A DNA stretch of 64,000 bases from Candidatus Rifleibacteriota bacterium (GCA_029565415.1 JAKQOH010000097.1:1-64000), one strand, 5' to 3'. Counted from the first letter of the stretch, positions 7,950 to 17,549 are shown. Numbers and translations: made by a program. Notes: generated by a model from the letters alone, not told the origin.

Positions 7950-8225
7950 CACCAGAGATACTCCGTTGAAATCAATCTCGGTTTCAGGAACGCATCCGCA
8001 GATGGAGATCAGAGATGTACGAACGCGGGGCCTTCTGACGAGAACGAAGGAGGGCCCCTCGCTCATCATGCCGTTCATCTGCGACATCTGTGTCATCTGC
8101 GGATTCGCTTCTCGTTCTGAATTGCACCTGCCAGACGCAGAGACACAGAGAAAGAACTCCTCTTCGAACTCTGTGTCTCGGTGTCTCTGTGGTTCGTCTC
8201 TTTCGTCTCTTTCGTCTCATTGGTG
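7950..8225. repeat. Second interspersed repeat unit (CGCATCCGCAGATGGA type)
   Basis: Begins AGAGATACTCCGTTGAAATC, continues through TTTCAGGAACGCATCCGCAG, then CATCTGCGACATCTGTGTCA (8079) and a CAGAGACACAGAG / CTCTGTGTC inverted pair (8140-8190). Related units occur near 10740, 51715 and, inverted, 60720-60935. Together with the previous unit it fills 7747-8294, and I see no gene there. Confidence 0.8.
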
Positions 8226-8294
8226 GTAAAGCGTTCCCGGTATCTGGTATGGTCTCATGGATAATTGCGGGGAAGTGGGCGGAGGAGGCGGGTG

Positions 8295-9032
8295 GTGACG
8301 GGAACGGCGGAAACGATGATCGAGATCGAGCATCTGACGAAGCGGTATGGGGAGAAAGCGGCCGTTGCGGGATTGTCGCTGAGCGTGCCGCGCGGGGCGA
8401 TGTTCGGCTTTCTCGGGCCTAACGGGGCGGGGAAGACGACCACCCTGCGCATGCTGATGGGCCTGCTCCAGCCCACATCGGGAACGGCACGGATCGACGG
8501 TCTCGATGTCACACGTCAATCCGTCAAGGTGCGGGCACAGGTCGGGTATCTCCCTGACGAGGTGTTCCTGTATGATTATCTGACCGGCCGGCAGTTTCTC
8601 GAGTTCGTCGCCGACATGCGCGGCATCACCGGCGCCGCGAGCGATTCCCGCATCCGGGAGCTGCTCGACTTCTTCGACCTGGAAACGGCTGCGGGCGAAT
8701 ATACTGTCAACTATAGTTTTGGCATGAAGAAGAAACTGGCGCTCGCCGGCATCGTCCTGCACCGGCCCGCCGTCCTGCTGCTGGACGAGCCGTTCAACGG
8801 CCTCGATCCGCAGGCGGTGCGGGATTGCCGTTCGATGCTCGTGCGCATGACGGAGGAAGGCTCGACGGTATTGTTCTCGAGCCACGTGCTCGAAGTCGTC
8901 GAAAAGCTCGTGACCCACGTGGCCATCATCGATCAGGGCACGCTGCGAGCCGCCGGGCGCCTGGATGAGGTGTGCGGCCCGCATGAAAACTCGCTCGAGA
9001 AGGCCTTCTTCGCCCTCACCTCGCGGGAGTGA
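8295..9032 (+). CDS. ABC transporter ATP-binding protein (ABC-2/NatA-like), no partner permease
   Basis: An ATPase of about 240 residues. Motifs: Walker A GPNGAGKTT, Q-loop region VGYLPDEVFLYDYLT, signature NYSFGMKKKL (relaxed LSGGQ, typical of ABC-2 exporters), Walker B VLLLDEPFNGLDP and switch His in FSSH. The conserved N-terminus MIEIEHLTKRYG starts at 8316, but GGAGGAGG at 8281-8288 is placed for GTG at 8295, so I prefer the longer form. No membrane component is adjacent; 8222-8294 upstream and 9033-9203 downstream hold no permease. It must work with a permease encoded elsewhere. Confidence 0.85.
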   Translation: MTGTAETMIEIEHLTKRYGEKAAVAGLSLSVPRGAMFGFLGPNGAGKTTTLRMLMGLLQPTSGTARIDGLDVTRQSVKVRAQVGYLPDEVFLYDYLTGRQFLEFVADMRGITGAASDSRIRELLDFFDLETAAGEYTVNYSFGMKKKLALAGIVLHRPAVLLLDEPFNGLDPQAVRDCRSMLVRMTEEGSTVLFSSHVLEVVEKLVTHVAIIDQGTLRAAGRLDEVCGPHENSLEKAFFALTSRE

Positions 9033-9042
9033 ACCACCGCGG

Positions 9043-9130
9043 AGATTGCTCACCACAAAGGCACGGAGACACGGAGGGGAGCATTGATTTTGTTGATGCA
9101 GGGGCGGGTTTGAAACCCGCCCCTCCACGA
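9043..9130. repeat. Repeat fragment plus GGGTTTGAAACCC palindrome
   Basis: TCACCACAAAGGCACGGAGA at 9050 is a half-site of the CACAAAGG family. At 9101-9123 lies GGGGCGGGTTTGAAACCCGC continuing CCC, a perfect palindrome of the class described in the findings. The rest of the gap to 9203 shows no gene. Confidence 0.8.
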
Positions 9131-9203
9131 TGACAAAACGCCACATCACCTATTCGGTGCAATATTATATCGAACACCACACGCCAATGGTCATGGGTGC
9201 GGG

Positions 9204-10658
9204 TCAGGGGGTGTCGTTCGGGTCTTTGTGATCTTTCGGAGGAGTATCCGGCGGCTGCTGGGGGGCGGGGGTCTTTTTCTTGCGGGGCCGGATATTGATG
9301 GCCTGCTCGATCGGTTTGTCGGAGAGGCCGATTACGGTTTTCGTCTCGAACAGCACCTCGCGGCCGATCTCGACGTTTTCCATCAGATCCTGGGAGAGCG
9401 AGGCGAAGGGGAACATGATCTCGCGGTCGCCCATCGTCCTGATGATGCCGATGCGGAGCTTGGGATCATACCGGACGATCGTTCCGGGAAGCGTATCCGA
9501 ATCGGGAGTCGAGCCCAGGCGCTCGATCTGGACGGCGACGGGGCCGATCTTGTCCTTCACCACGCCGAAACGCACGGCATCGCCCTTCGCGAGCGTCTCC
9601 TGGTCAGCCGGCTGAAGCGCCGTGAAGTGCAGAAGCACCTCGGGATACTCGGGGCAGGTCAGAACGCCCATTCCCGTCTCGACGTTGTACCATTTCACCG
9701 TTCCCTCGACGACGGCGTCGGGCTCGGGCTGGTAGGTGATCTCCTCGACGGTGTGGCCGATCTGGGCCTGGACCTCGCGGATCTTCTCGACAAGATGGAT
9801 CGTCTCGGGCTGGTCGGGGTTCCGGTCGATCGAGGCCTCGAGCGTCTGAACGGCCAGCGTCAGCAGCCGGCGCTTGTAGTAGACGAGGCCCAGAAACAGC
9901 AGCGCCGAAGCGTCGTCGGCCTCGATGCGCAGCGCCTCGAGAAGCTGTTCCTCGGCATCCGCGAGCTCGTCGAGCTCGTAGAGAACGCCACCCAGATCGC
10001 GGTGGTAGCCGGCCTTGTAGGGATACTGCTCGACGAGCTGCATGTAGACGTCACGCGACTCCTCGAACCATTTCATCTTCGCATAGGTGTCGGCCATGAG
10101 CTCGAGCGCCTGGGCGTTGCGCGGATCGACCTCGAGGATTTTCTTGAACCCCTCGGCGGCGTCGAGATAATGCGTATCGGCCTTCTCGTCGTCGTGCAGC
10201 CCGCGGAACAGATCACCGAGATACCAGTGGAACTGGGGATTCTTCGGATCGATCTGCAATCCCTGCTGGAACGCCCTGACCGCCTCGTCAAGACGTTTCG
10301 AAAGCTGATAGGCAAGTCCCATCGCCTCGTAGAAATCCGGCTCGCGCGGGTTCTCGCGGATACACTCTTTCAGGATCTCGATGCAGTCCTGATACCGGTC
10401 TTCGGAAAGGGCCTGTGTCGCTTCCCCGAAGCGCTTCTCGAGCTGCTCGATGAACTCGCGCAGCCGGGTATCGTATTCCTCGCGCCGCGCGGGATCGAGC
10501 ATCATGTCGAACGCGTCTTTCAGCTCTTTCAGCCGCGGGATGTTCGCGAGGGGGCTGTCGCCGGTGAACAGTTCGGCGTACATGCGGTTATACGCCTTCT
10601 GGATCTCGTCCAGACCGGCGAAATTCGGCACACCGAAGAGTTGATAATAGTTCTGCAT
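9204..10658 (-). CDS. J-like, TPR and tandem cold-shock-like domain protein
   Basis: A 484-residue protein. Residues 1-65 resemble a J domain (NYYQLFGVP, EIQKAYNRMY, LKELKDAFDMMLDPARREEYD), but the His-Pro-Asp tripeptide that activates DnaK is absent. Residues about 75-290 are TPR helices (for example AMGLAYQLSKRLDEAVRAFQQGLQIDP). Residues 316-380 (VEGTVKWYNVETGMGVL...HFTAL) match the cold-shock fold G-VKWFN---G-GFI, and 391-458 look like a second, diverged OB-type domain. The C-terminus is Lys/Pro-rich. A cytoplasmic scaffold that also binds RNA is a reasonable inference. It stands alone. Confidence 0.7.
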   Translation of the reverse strand: MQNYYQLFGVPNFAGLDEIQKAYNRMYAELFTGDSPLANIPRLKELKDAFDMMLDPARREEYDTRLREFIEQLEKRFGEATQALSEDRYQDCIEILKECIRENPREPDFYEAMGLAYQLSKRLDEAVRAFQQGLQIDPKNPQFHWYLGDLFRGLHDDEKADTHYLDAAEGFKKILEVDPRNAQALELMADTYAKMKWFEESRDVYMQLVEQYPYKAGYHRDLGGVLYELDELADAEEQLLEALRIEADDASALLFLGLVYYKRRLLTLAVQTLEASIDRNPDQPETIHLVEKIREVQAQIGHTVEEITYQPEPDAVVEGTVKWYNVETGMGVLTCPEYPEVLLHFTALQPADQETLAKGDAVRFGVVKDKIGPVAVQIERLGSTPDSDTLPGTIVRYDPKLRIGIIRTMGDREIMFPFASLSQDLMENVEIGREVLFETKTVIGLSDKPIEQAINIRPRKKKTPAPQQPPDTPPKDHKDPNDTP

Positions 10659-10739
10659 GTGATGGCTGGTCGTGCGCCGCGATTATACCACACTCCCTCC
10701 GTGAGGGCGCGGAGATCTTTTCGGATGGGATAAAGAGAG

Positions 10740-11030
10740 ACGCACCACCGAGATACTCCGTTGAACTACCCCTCGGATTTAAGAACGCATCCGCAGATGG
10801 AGGGCAGATGACGCAGATGTCGTATTTCCTGTATGAGTCGAAAACGCCATGGTTGAAGACGCTCAGGCACAGAGACACAGAGCAAGAAGAATTTTCTCGC
10901 TGTGACTGCTATGGAGAGGACCGAGTCCTCAGATGCATGTTGAAAGTGAACCCAGACATTCGTTTCTCGCTGTATCATCTGCGACATCTGTGTCATCTGT
11001 GGATTCCGTCTTCCCTCTCGTTTCCCTCTC
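10740..11030. repeat. Interspersed repeat unit of CGCATCCGCAGATGGA type
   Basis: Starts ACCGAGATACTCCGTTGAAC, then AAGAACGCATCCGCAGATGG, GTATTTCCTGTATGAGTCGA and CATGGTTGAAGACGCTCAGG. The last segments reappear in reverse complement at 60777-60826. A CATCTGCGACATCTGTGTCA half-site ends the unit at about 11000. It fills most of 10659-11083. Confidence 0.85.
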
Positions 11031-11042
11031 GAGGTGGCGGGG

Positions 11043-11071
11043 TTGCAATCCGGGGGCGGGCACGGTACAGT
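11043..11071 (+). promoter_or_regulatory. Sigma-70-like promoter for the lptF/G-argS operon
   Basis: TTGCAA (11043-11048), 17 bases, TACAGT (11066-11071). The predicted transcription start near 11078 would leave only about six bases before the ATG at 11084, so the first gene may be read from an almost leaderless mRNA; no Shine-Dalgarno motif is visible there. Confidence 0.5.
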
Positions 11072-11083
11072 GTGCCGCGACCC

Positions 11084-12178
11084 ATGTTCAAAACCATCGA
11101 CCGGTATATCCTTTCGGAGCTCCTGCAGCCGTTCCTGTTCGGAATGGCGTTTTTCGTCGCCATCTGGCTGATCGATCTGATGATGGAGCTGATCAATCTG
11201 ATCTTCTCCAAGGGAGTCCCTCTGTCCGTCGTTTTCCTGTTCTTCGTGTATAACCTGCCTCCGACCCTCGTGATCAGCTTTCCCATGGCCATCCTGCTGG
11301 GCACGCTCGTCGCGTTCGGCCGTCTCTCGTCGGATTCGGAAGTCATCGCAATGAAGGCGGGCGGGTACAGTTTTTCCCGCATCGCGGCCCCGGCCGTCGT
11401 ATCGGGGCTGGCGATCACGGCGATCACGTTCCTGTTCAACGAAAAGGTGGTGCCGGTCGCGAACGACAAGTTCAGCAAGCTGTTCCGGCGTGAGGTGACG
11501 CTGAAACGGCCGCTTCCGAAGATCGCGGCGAACCGGTTCTTCGAGGCCGGCCCCGGCCGCAAGTTTTTCGTGCGCGAGTTCAACAAGGACACGCGGGATA
11601 TGTTCGGGGTGATCATGTATGAAGGCCAGCCCAAGAACTACCCCCGCGTGATCGAGGCCTCGAAAGCCCGCATCGACGATGGCAAATGCGTCTTCTGGGA
11701 CGGCCGGATCTCGGACATCCGAAGCACCGGCGCCGATTACCATTACACCTACTTCGACACGCTCGATTACCCGATCGACACGCATTACGTGAACCCCGAC
11801 GACGTGCCCGACAACAAGGACCCACGCCGCATGAACATCGGCGAGCTCTACGGGTATATCCAGGAGATGCAAAAGAAGGGCCTGTCGGGCAAGGCCCTGA
11901 AGCAGAACTGGATCGAGTTCTGGACGAAAACCTCGATCCCGTTCGCGGCGCTGATCTTCGTCCTGCTCGGCGCCCCGCTCGGAACGCAGACCAGCCGGTC
12001 CGGCACCAGCATCGGCATCGGCATGTCGGTCGTCATCATTTTCCTGTACTACGTCTTCTTCGCCGCCGGAAAAGCGTTCGCGACCGGGGGCTACGTGTCG
12101 CCCTTCCTGGGCGTCTGGCTGCCGAACTTCATCATCGGCAGCATCGGCGTGTGGCTGATCATGCGCGCCAAAGCCTGA
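11084..12178 (+). CDS. LptF/LptG family lipopolysaccharide export permease
   Basis: A 364-residue YjgP/YjgQ-family permease. It starts MFKTIDRYILSELLQPFLFG, the classic first helix, with two more membrane segments by residue 110, a periplasmic beta-rich domain (about 120-250) and three C-terminal helices (IPFAALIFVLLGAPLG, GIGMSVVIIFLYYVFFAAG, FIIGSIGVWLIM). With LptB and LptC it extracts lipopolysaccharide from the inner membrane. LptF and LptG cannot be told apart here, and only one copy is present. Longer in-frame starts run into the repeat and are rejected. argS follows after 18 bases. Confidence 0.85.
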   Translation: MFKTIDRYILSELLQPFLFGMAFFVAIWLIDLMMELINLIFSKGVPLSVVFLFFVYNLPPTLVISFPMAILLGTLVAFGRLSSDSEVIAMKAGGYSFSRIAAPAVVSGLAITAITFLFNEKVVPVANDKFSKLFRREVTLKRPLPKIAANRFFEAGPGRKFFVREFNKDTRDMFGVIMYEGQPKNYPRVIEASKARIDDGKCVFWDGRISDIRSTGADYHYTYFDTLDYPIDTHYVNPDDVPDNKDPRRMNIGELYGYIQEMQKKGLSGKALKQNWIEFWTKTSIPFAALIFVLLGAPLGTQTSRSGTSIGIGMSVVIIFLYYVFFAAGKAFATGGYVSPFLGVWLPNFIIGSIGVWLIMRAKA

Positions 12179-12196
12179 ATCCACAGGAGACCGTCC

Positions 12197-13972
12197 GTGA
12201 AAAAACACCTGCTCGCCCTGATCTCGTCGAAACTGACGGAAACCGTGCACCGGTATGGCGTCGATCCGGCCGGCGTGTTCGAGCTCCAGACGCCGCCCGA
12301 CCGGACCAAGGGCGATTTCGCCCTGAACACGGCGATGCGGCTGGCCAAGCCCGCGAAGAAACGGCCCCTCGAGCTCGCCGAAGAGATCGCGGGAATCCTG
12401 CGCGCCGAGACCGCGTGGTTCGCCCGCGTCGAGGTCGCCCCGCCCGGCTTCGTGAACCTGTTCGTGAACACCCCGGTCATCAGCCGCATCCTGGACGAAA
12501 CCGCCCGCCGGGACGATCTCGGGTTGCGCCGCGAGGACAAGCCCCAGACCGTCGTCGTCGATTATTCCAGCGTAAATATAGCAAAGCAAATGCATGTCGG
12601 CCACCTGCGGTCGACGATCATCGGCGACGTGCTTTCGCGCGTGCTCGAAGCCCGCGGCGAGACCGTCATCCGGCAGAATCATCTCGGCGACTGGGGTCTG
12701 CCGATCGCCATGGTGCTGTGGAAGGCCTGCCCGGTACTGCGCGATCTGGAAGCGCGGGGCGTGGCCATCGAGTCCGAGCTGACCCTGGCGCGCCTCGAAG
12801 GTCTGTACCGCGAGGCGAGCGCCGCCTGCAAGGAAGATCCGGCCGCCGCTTCCGCCTGTCATGAGATTCTCGTGAAGCTCCAGAACGGGGATGCCGGCCT
12901 CGTCGCCGACTGGCACACCGTGACCCGCGTCTCGATGGCCGAGGTGTATCGCGTCTACGACGAGCTGCGCGTGAAGCTGGCTCCGGAGCACGAGCGGGGC
13001 GAGAGCTTCTACCGCGACCGGCTCGCGGCAACCGTCGAGGCCGTCCGCGGGCGCGGCAAGCTGGTCGAGTCGCAGGGCGCCCAGTGCGTGTTTCTCGAGC
13101 ATTTCAAGGCCAAGGACGGAAGCCCGCTGCCCGTCATCATCCAGAAGTCCGACGGGGGCTTCAACTACGAGACGTTCGATCTGGCCGCCATCCGGTACCG
13201 GGTCGAGGAGCTGGGGGCCGACCGCGTGATCTACGTCACCGATGCCCGCCAGGCCCTGCATTTCGCCCAGGTGTTCGACGTGGCGGCGGTGTGCGGCTGG
13301 ACCTCGCGGGCCGACGGAAGTGCCGTGAAGTTCGAGCACGTGCCGTTCGGCAGCGTTCTGGGCGAGGACAACAAGCCGCTCAAGACCCGCACCGGCGAAA
13401 ACGTCAAACTCTCGGATCTGCTCGCCGAGGCGGTCGAACGGGCCTACGCGGTGGTCTGCGAAAAGAACGCCGATCTGGCCGAGGAGACGAAGCGCCGCGT
13501 CGCGAAAGCCGTCGGGATCGGCGCGATCAAGTATGCCGACCTGAGCCAGAACCGGAACAACGATTATGTGTTCTCGTTCGACCGCATGCTGGCCCTGCAG
13601 GGCAACACCGCGCCGTATCTCCAGTATGCCCATGCGCGCATCTGCTCGATCTTCCGGAAAGGCGGCATCGCCGAATCCGAGGATCTGGGAAGCCCCGATC
13701 TCGTCGAGCCGGCCGAGCGGGCGCTCGGCGTGAAACTGCTCGAGTTCGCCGACGTCGTGACCTCGGTCGAATCGGAGCTGCGGCCCCACACGCTGTGCAC
13801 GTATCTGTACGATCTCGCCACGGCGTTTTCGGCCTTCTACGACCAGTGCCCCGTGCTGATCGCGGCGGATGCCGGCCAGCGCCGGGCCCGGCTTGCCCTC
13901 TGCCGCATCACGCGCCGCACGTTGGCGCTCGGCCTGGACCTTCTGGGAATCGAAGCACCGCAGGAGATGTGA
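12197..13972 (+). CDS. argS: Arginyl-tRNA synthetase
   Basis: A 591-residue class I synthetase. The N-terminal Arg-tRNA additional domain covers about 1-90. The HIGH motif reads HVGH at 133-136 within VDYSSVNIAKQMHVGHLRST. The catalytic domain continues with QNHLGDWG and VIYVTDARQALHFAQVF, and the anticodon-binding domain includes NNDYVFSFDRMLALQGNTAPYLQYAHAR. The KMSKS element is relaxed (KPLKTRTGE), as in many ArgRS enzymes. The start codon is GTG with CAGGAGA seven bases upstream. The codons spelling SVNIAKQM (12566-12594) are a strikingly AT-rich island. The TPR gene follows after three bases. Confidence 0.96.
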   Translation: MKKHLLALISSKLTETVHRYGVDPAGVFELQTPPDRTKGDFALNTAMRLAKPAKKRPLELAEEIAGILRAETAWFARVEVAPPGFVNLFVNTPVISRILDETARRDDLGLRREDKPQTVVVDYSSVNIAKQMHVGHLRSTIIGDVLSRVLEARGETVIRQNHLGDWGLPIAMVLWKACPVLRDLEARGVAIESELTLARLEGLYREASAACKEDPAAASACHEILVKLQNGDAGLVADWHTVTRVSMAEVYRVYDELRVKLAPEHERGESFYRDRLAATVEAVRGRGKLVESQGAQCVFLEHFKAKDGSPLPVIIQKSDGGFNYETFDLAAIRYRVEELGADRVIYVTDARQALHFAQVFDVAAVCGWTSRADGSAVKFEHVPFGSVLGEDNKPLKTRTGENVKLSDLLAEAVERAYAVVCEKNADLAEETKRRVAKAVGIGAIKYADLSQNRNNDYVFSFDRMLALQGNTAPYLQYAHARICSIFRKGGIAESEDLGSPDLVEPAERALGVKLLEFADVVTSVESELRPHTLCTYLYDLATAFSAFYDQCPVLIAADAGQRRARLALCRITRRTLALGLDLLGIEAPQEM

Positions 13973-13975
13973 AAC

Positions 13976-16723
13976 ATGCCGGTCTGTCCGAACTGCTCGC
14001 AGCAGAATGAGCCGAACCGCCGCTACTGCGGCTCCTGTGGAGCCCGCATGGAGAGCGTCATCCCCCCCGCGTCACCCTCCGCCGCCCGGGCTGGTGGAGC
14101 CGGCCGGGCCGACGCCGACCGCTCTGCCCCGACACCGGCCGAGCTGGAGGCGCTGACCGCCGAGGTGAAGCGTTCCCCGACCTCTCCGGATGCGTATCTT
14201 CGGCTGGGAATGGCCCAGCTCACGGCGGGGAAGGCTGAGCGAGCGTTCTCGACTTACCGGGCCGGGAAGGCGATCGCCCCCGACGAGATCCGTATCCACC
14301 GCCTTGGCGCCAAAGTATTCGAGGCGTTGGGCCGGAGCGACGAGGCCCTTGCCGCGCTCGACGCGGTCATCCGCCTGAGCAGGAGCGGCGACATCGAGGC
14401 AACCCTGCATGCAGCACGCCTTCTGCACGATTCCGGCCGGCGTCAGAAGGCGCTCGAACGGCTCCAGACATTGCGCGAAGCGGCCCCCCGGCGGCCCGAG
14501 ATCCTGTTGCGGCTCGCCGAGATCGAGCTGAGCCTCGGGGATGCGATCTCGGCCCAGAACGATCTGTCGGCCTACCGGAAACAGGCCGGCGAGTCTCGCG
14601 AGATGTTCCTGCTGCTGGGCCGCGCGATGATGGCCCAGGCCTTCCATGATGGCGCGGTTCGGCATTACCGCGAGGCCCTCGCCCTGTATCCGGAGGATTT
14701 CGAATTGCGACTGGGTCTGGGGCGGGCGTATCTGGGTACCGGAGAACGCGGCCAGGCGCTGCTCGAGTTCGAACGGGCCCTGTCGGCCGCGCCTTCGAAC
14801 GTCGAGATCCTGCTCGAGATGGGCCGGCTCTACGGCGACATGGGCATGACCGACAAATCCGAGGAGATGTTCGAACGGATCCGAAAGCAGCCGGCCCGGG
14901 ACGGCGACGTCTTCCTCGCGATGGCGACCCATTATCGGAGCCGGCGGCAGATGGCCCAGGCCCGCGCCGATCTCGAGCGGGCCCGCGCATGCAGCCCGCA
15001 TCACCCCGACGTGATCCGCACCCTGTGCGAGATCCTCGAATCCGAGAACGATCAGGGCCGGGCCCTGGCCGAGTATGAGCAGTTCCTCGAGGGACTTCCG
15101 GGAACCTCCTGGGCCCTCCAGGGCGTGATCCGGTGCGCCCGGGCGCAGGGCGAGTTCGCCCGCGTCGCGAAGGCGCAGAAGGCCGTCATCGAAGCCGGCC
15201 AGGCAACGCCGGATGCCTGGTGCGACCTGGGCGAGACCCTGATCCGGCTGGGCCGGTTCCCCGAGGCAGAGAAGGCGTTCGAAACCGCGGCCCGGCTCGA
15301 TCCGACCTGCGTGCGCGCCTACCAGGCACCGGAACTGATCCGGATCGAGAAGGCCCGTTCCGACGGCGAAAAACTGGTGCAGCAGGCCCGCGAGGCCGTC
15401 CAGAAGAAGTTCCTGCTCACGGCGGTCGAGCGGATCGAGCGGGCTCTCGAGCTCGTCCCGCGTGAAACGTCGTGGATGCGGCTGCTGGCCGAGGTCTGCC
15501 TGCGCATCGGCTCGTTCGGCCGCGCGGCGGATCTGCTGTCGAAAGTGCGGGCGGCCGAGCCCCGCGACGCCTGGGTCAGCCGCCAACTGGCGAGGGTCTA
15601 CGAAAACGAGGAGAAACAGACGCTCGCCATCGAGCTCTTGAACTCGGCCCTCAAGGACCAGCCGGCCGACGTCGAGGCACAGATCACCGTTCTGCGACTG
15701 AAGCGGGGCCAGATCAAAGGCGACCGGTTCGAGCGGGACATGCTCGTCTCGACGCTGCGCAGCCTCCAGGCCGAGCTCGCCCCCCTGGGAAAAGCCAGTC
15801 CCGTCCCGGCCATCGTCGAGGGGTTCGCATACTATATTTTTGGCTATGGAACGAAATCACAGGACGAGTCGCTGAGCCGGGCCGCCGAACTGTTCGAAGA
15901 GGCGTTGTATCGCGATGCCGACAATGCCTGGGGCCATCGCGGCTTGTCGCTCGTCTTCCGGGCGCGCGGGGACGTCAAGAAAGCCGCGCATCATCTCCAG
16001 GAGCTGGTGCGGCAGAGTTCCGACCCGACGCTGCTCCATTCGCTGGCCCGGCTGCACGAGAATTTCCAGTTCTACACCGAGGCCGGAAGGTGCTACGCCT
16101 CGCTGAAGAGCCTGTTCCCCGACAACGGCCTGTACCGGCGCCGGATCATCGAGATGCTGGCCCACCAGAGCGAGTCGGGCGGCAAGAATCTGCTGATGGA
16201 GTTCCTGGCGACGGCCCAGGAAAGCGTCAAAGCCTCTCAGATCGACGTCTGGGCGGCATTCGACCTGGCCACGGCGCAGACGATCGTGACGCGCCGCTCG
16301 CCCCAGCGCGACGAGTGGTCGCGGCGGGCGCTGCTGAGCTGGAACAAGGCGGCCTCGATGACGGATGCGCCGCCCTGGTCGCGGTGGGGGCTGATGGAAG
16401 CGCAGCTCGAGTTTCTGAAGGGCGCGGACCGGCTGAAAGCCCTGAACCAGAATCTGAAGGCCTGCGAGAAGATCGCCCGCGAGCACCCCGACATGGCAGC
16501 CGCGCATGCTGCCGTCGCCCGGTGTTACCTCGGCTTCGAGGATCTGGCCCAGACCGACCGGGCAGCCAAGCATCTCGAGACGGCGGTGTTCCTCGAGCCC
16601 CACTCGGCCGAGCAGCTTTTGCTGCTGGCAAAAACCTACCGCGAGCTGGGCCGGTCGGCACGGGTGGACGCGGTACGTCAGGCCGTGATACTATCGGAGC
16701 CGGAGTTGTCCCTGAAGATATAA
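13976..16723 (+). CDS. Zinc-ribbon and TPR-repeat protein
   Basis: A 915-residue cytoplasmic protein with an N-terminal zinc ribbon (Cys 4, 7, 18, 21; CPNC and CGSC), a short Ala/Pro linker and then TPR-type helical repeats over nearly the whole length, with frequent ALxLxPxxxxxxxxLGRAY patterns. No signal peptide or membrane helix is seen. It lies between argS and an anti-sigma-type kinase gene in a compact operon, so a scaffold for the downstream switch is possible but not shown. The zinc-ribbon/TPR layout matches no named protein I know. Confidence 0.78.
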   Translation: MPVCPNCSQQNEPNRRYCGSCGARMESVIPPASPSAARAGGAGRADADRSAPTPAELEALTAEVKRSPTSPDAYLRLGMAQLTAGKAERAFSTYRAGKAIAPDEIRIHRLGAKVFEALGRSDEALAALDAVIRLSRSGDIEATLHAARLLHDSGRRQKALERLQTLREAAPRRPEILLRLAEIELSLGDAISAQNDLSAYRKQAGESREMFLLLGRAMMAQAFHDGAVRHYREALALYPEDFELRLGLGRAYLGTGERGQALLEFERALSAAPSNVEILLEMGRLYGDMGMTDKSEEMFERIRKQPARDGDVFLAMATHYRSRRQMAQARADLERARACSPHHPDVIRTLCEILESENDQGRALAEYEQFLEGLPGTSWALQGVIRCARAQGEFARVAKAQKAVIEAGQATPDAWCDLGETLIRLGRFPEAEKAFETAARLDPTCVRAYQAPELIRIEKARSDGEKLVQQAREAVQKKFLLTAVERIERALELVPRETSWMRLLAEVCLRIGSFGRAADLLSKVRAAEPRDAWVSRQLARVYENEEKQTLAIELLNSALKDQPADVEAQITVLRLKRGQIKGDRFERDMLVSTLRSLQAELAPLGKASPVPAIVEGFAYYIFGYGTKSQDESLSRAAELFEEALYRDADNAWGHRGLSLVFRARGDVKKAAHHLQELVRQSSDPTLLHSLARLHENFQFYTEAGRCYASLKSLFPDNGLYRRRIIEMLAHQSESGGKNLLMEFLATAQESVKASQIDVWAAFDLATAQTIVTRRSPQRDEWSRRALLSWNKAASMTDAPPWSRWGLMEAQLEFLKGADRLKALNQNLKACEKIAREHPDMAAAHAAVARCYLGFEDLAQTDRAAKHLETAVFLEPHSAEQLLLLAKTYRELGRSARVDAVRQAVILSEPELSLKI

Positions 16724-16749
16724 TGCGCCCGGAAAGGATCTGAACGACC

Positions 16750-17241
16750 GTGCCCGGTTCCGGCGAACCCGATGTCAAACACGTGATTGCCGCCGCGCCC
16801 GACAAGACGACCCTCGTCGATCTCGAGCTGAGCGGGAATCCGCGCTGTCTTGCGCTCGTCCGACGTCTGCTCGAGGCGAGCGCGCACTCCCTGCCGCTCG
16901 GGCAGACGCTGTTGAACGACATCAAGATCGCCGTCACCGAAGCCTGCACGAATGTGATCAAGCATGCCTTCAAATACGATGCGAGCCGGCGATTCGGGGT
17001 GAGTCTCCGCATCTCCCCGGCCCGGTATCAGATCAACGTCGTTTACGAGGATGCCGGTTTCGATCCGGCCGCCATCCCGCTTCCCGACCTGAACAACGTC
17101 CGGGAGGGCGGGCTCGGCGTCTACATCATCCGCAACATCATGGACGACGTGGTATATTCAACGGATCCCCCCACGGGGACGGTCACCCTGAGTATGGTAA
17201 AATTGCTGAAAACCACGTCCGCCACCGGAGGCCAGATGTGA
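16750..17241 (+). CDS. RsbW-like anti-sigma factor / serine kinase
   Basis: A 163-residue GHKL ATPase of the HATPase_c_2 type. The N-box reads EACTNVIKHAF (64-74), the G1 box region DAGFDPAAIP (101-110) and the glycine lid GGLGVYIIRNIMD (120-132). Such kinases bind a sigma factor or phosphorylate a STAS partner on Ser. The partner is encoded immediately downstream with overlapping stop and start codons. The start is GTG with GGAAAGGA 11 bases upstream. No sigma factor gene is nearby, so the target is unknown. Confidence 0.85.
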   Translation: MPGSGEPDVKHVIAAAPDKTTLVDLELSGNPRCLALVRRLLEASAHSLPLGQTLLNDIKIAVTEACTNVIKHAFKYDASRRFGVSLRISPARYQINVVYEDAGFDPAAIPLPDLNNVREGGLGVYIIRNIMDDVVYSTDPPTGTVTLSMVKLLKTTSATGGQM

Positions 17242-17549
17242 AAATCGAATGTCAGACAGATAACGCCAACCACCGCAAGACATTTGTCCTCGACGGGGAA
17301 CTGGACGTTCACCAGGCCAAGACGCTCAAAGCGACCGTCATGGAAGCCCTCGAACCGGATGACGTCTGGACCTACGTCATCGACATGGCCCGCGTCGGCT
17401 ACATCGACAGCTCGGGCCTGGGCATGCTGGTGTATCTCAAGAAGGAAATCCTGCGCAACCAGGGCCGGCTGATGATCGAGAAGCCGACGGATGCCGTCCT
17501 GAACGTCTTCCGCCTGACCAAGCTGAACGAGTTTTTCGAACTGAGCTGA
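17238..17549 (+). CDS. STAS domain anti-sigma factor antagonist
   Basis: A 103-residue SpoIIAA/RsbV-type STAS domain. GELDVHQAKTL (20-30) is the usual first strand and helix; DSSGLGMLVYL (57-67) holds the phospho-acceptor Ser at 58 or 59. It is translated from a GTG overlapping the kinase stop, so kinase and substrate are coupled one to one. The usual role is partner switching: the unphosphorylated form titrates the kinase away from its target. Confidence 0.9.
   Translation: MKIECQTDNANHRKTFVLDGELDVHQAKTLKATVMEALEPDDVWTYVIDMARVGYIDSSGLGMLVYLKKEILRNQGRLMIEKPTDAVLNVFRLTKLNEFFELS

Noticed and set aside
10766..13789. A 1007-codon open frame on the minus strand opposite the LptF/G-type gene and argS
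   Set aside because: It is antisense to well-supported genes and its His/Arg/Gly-rich translation has no domain. Long antisense frames are expected in GC-rich genes.
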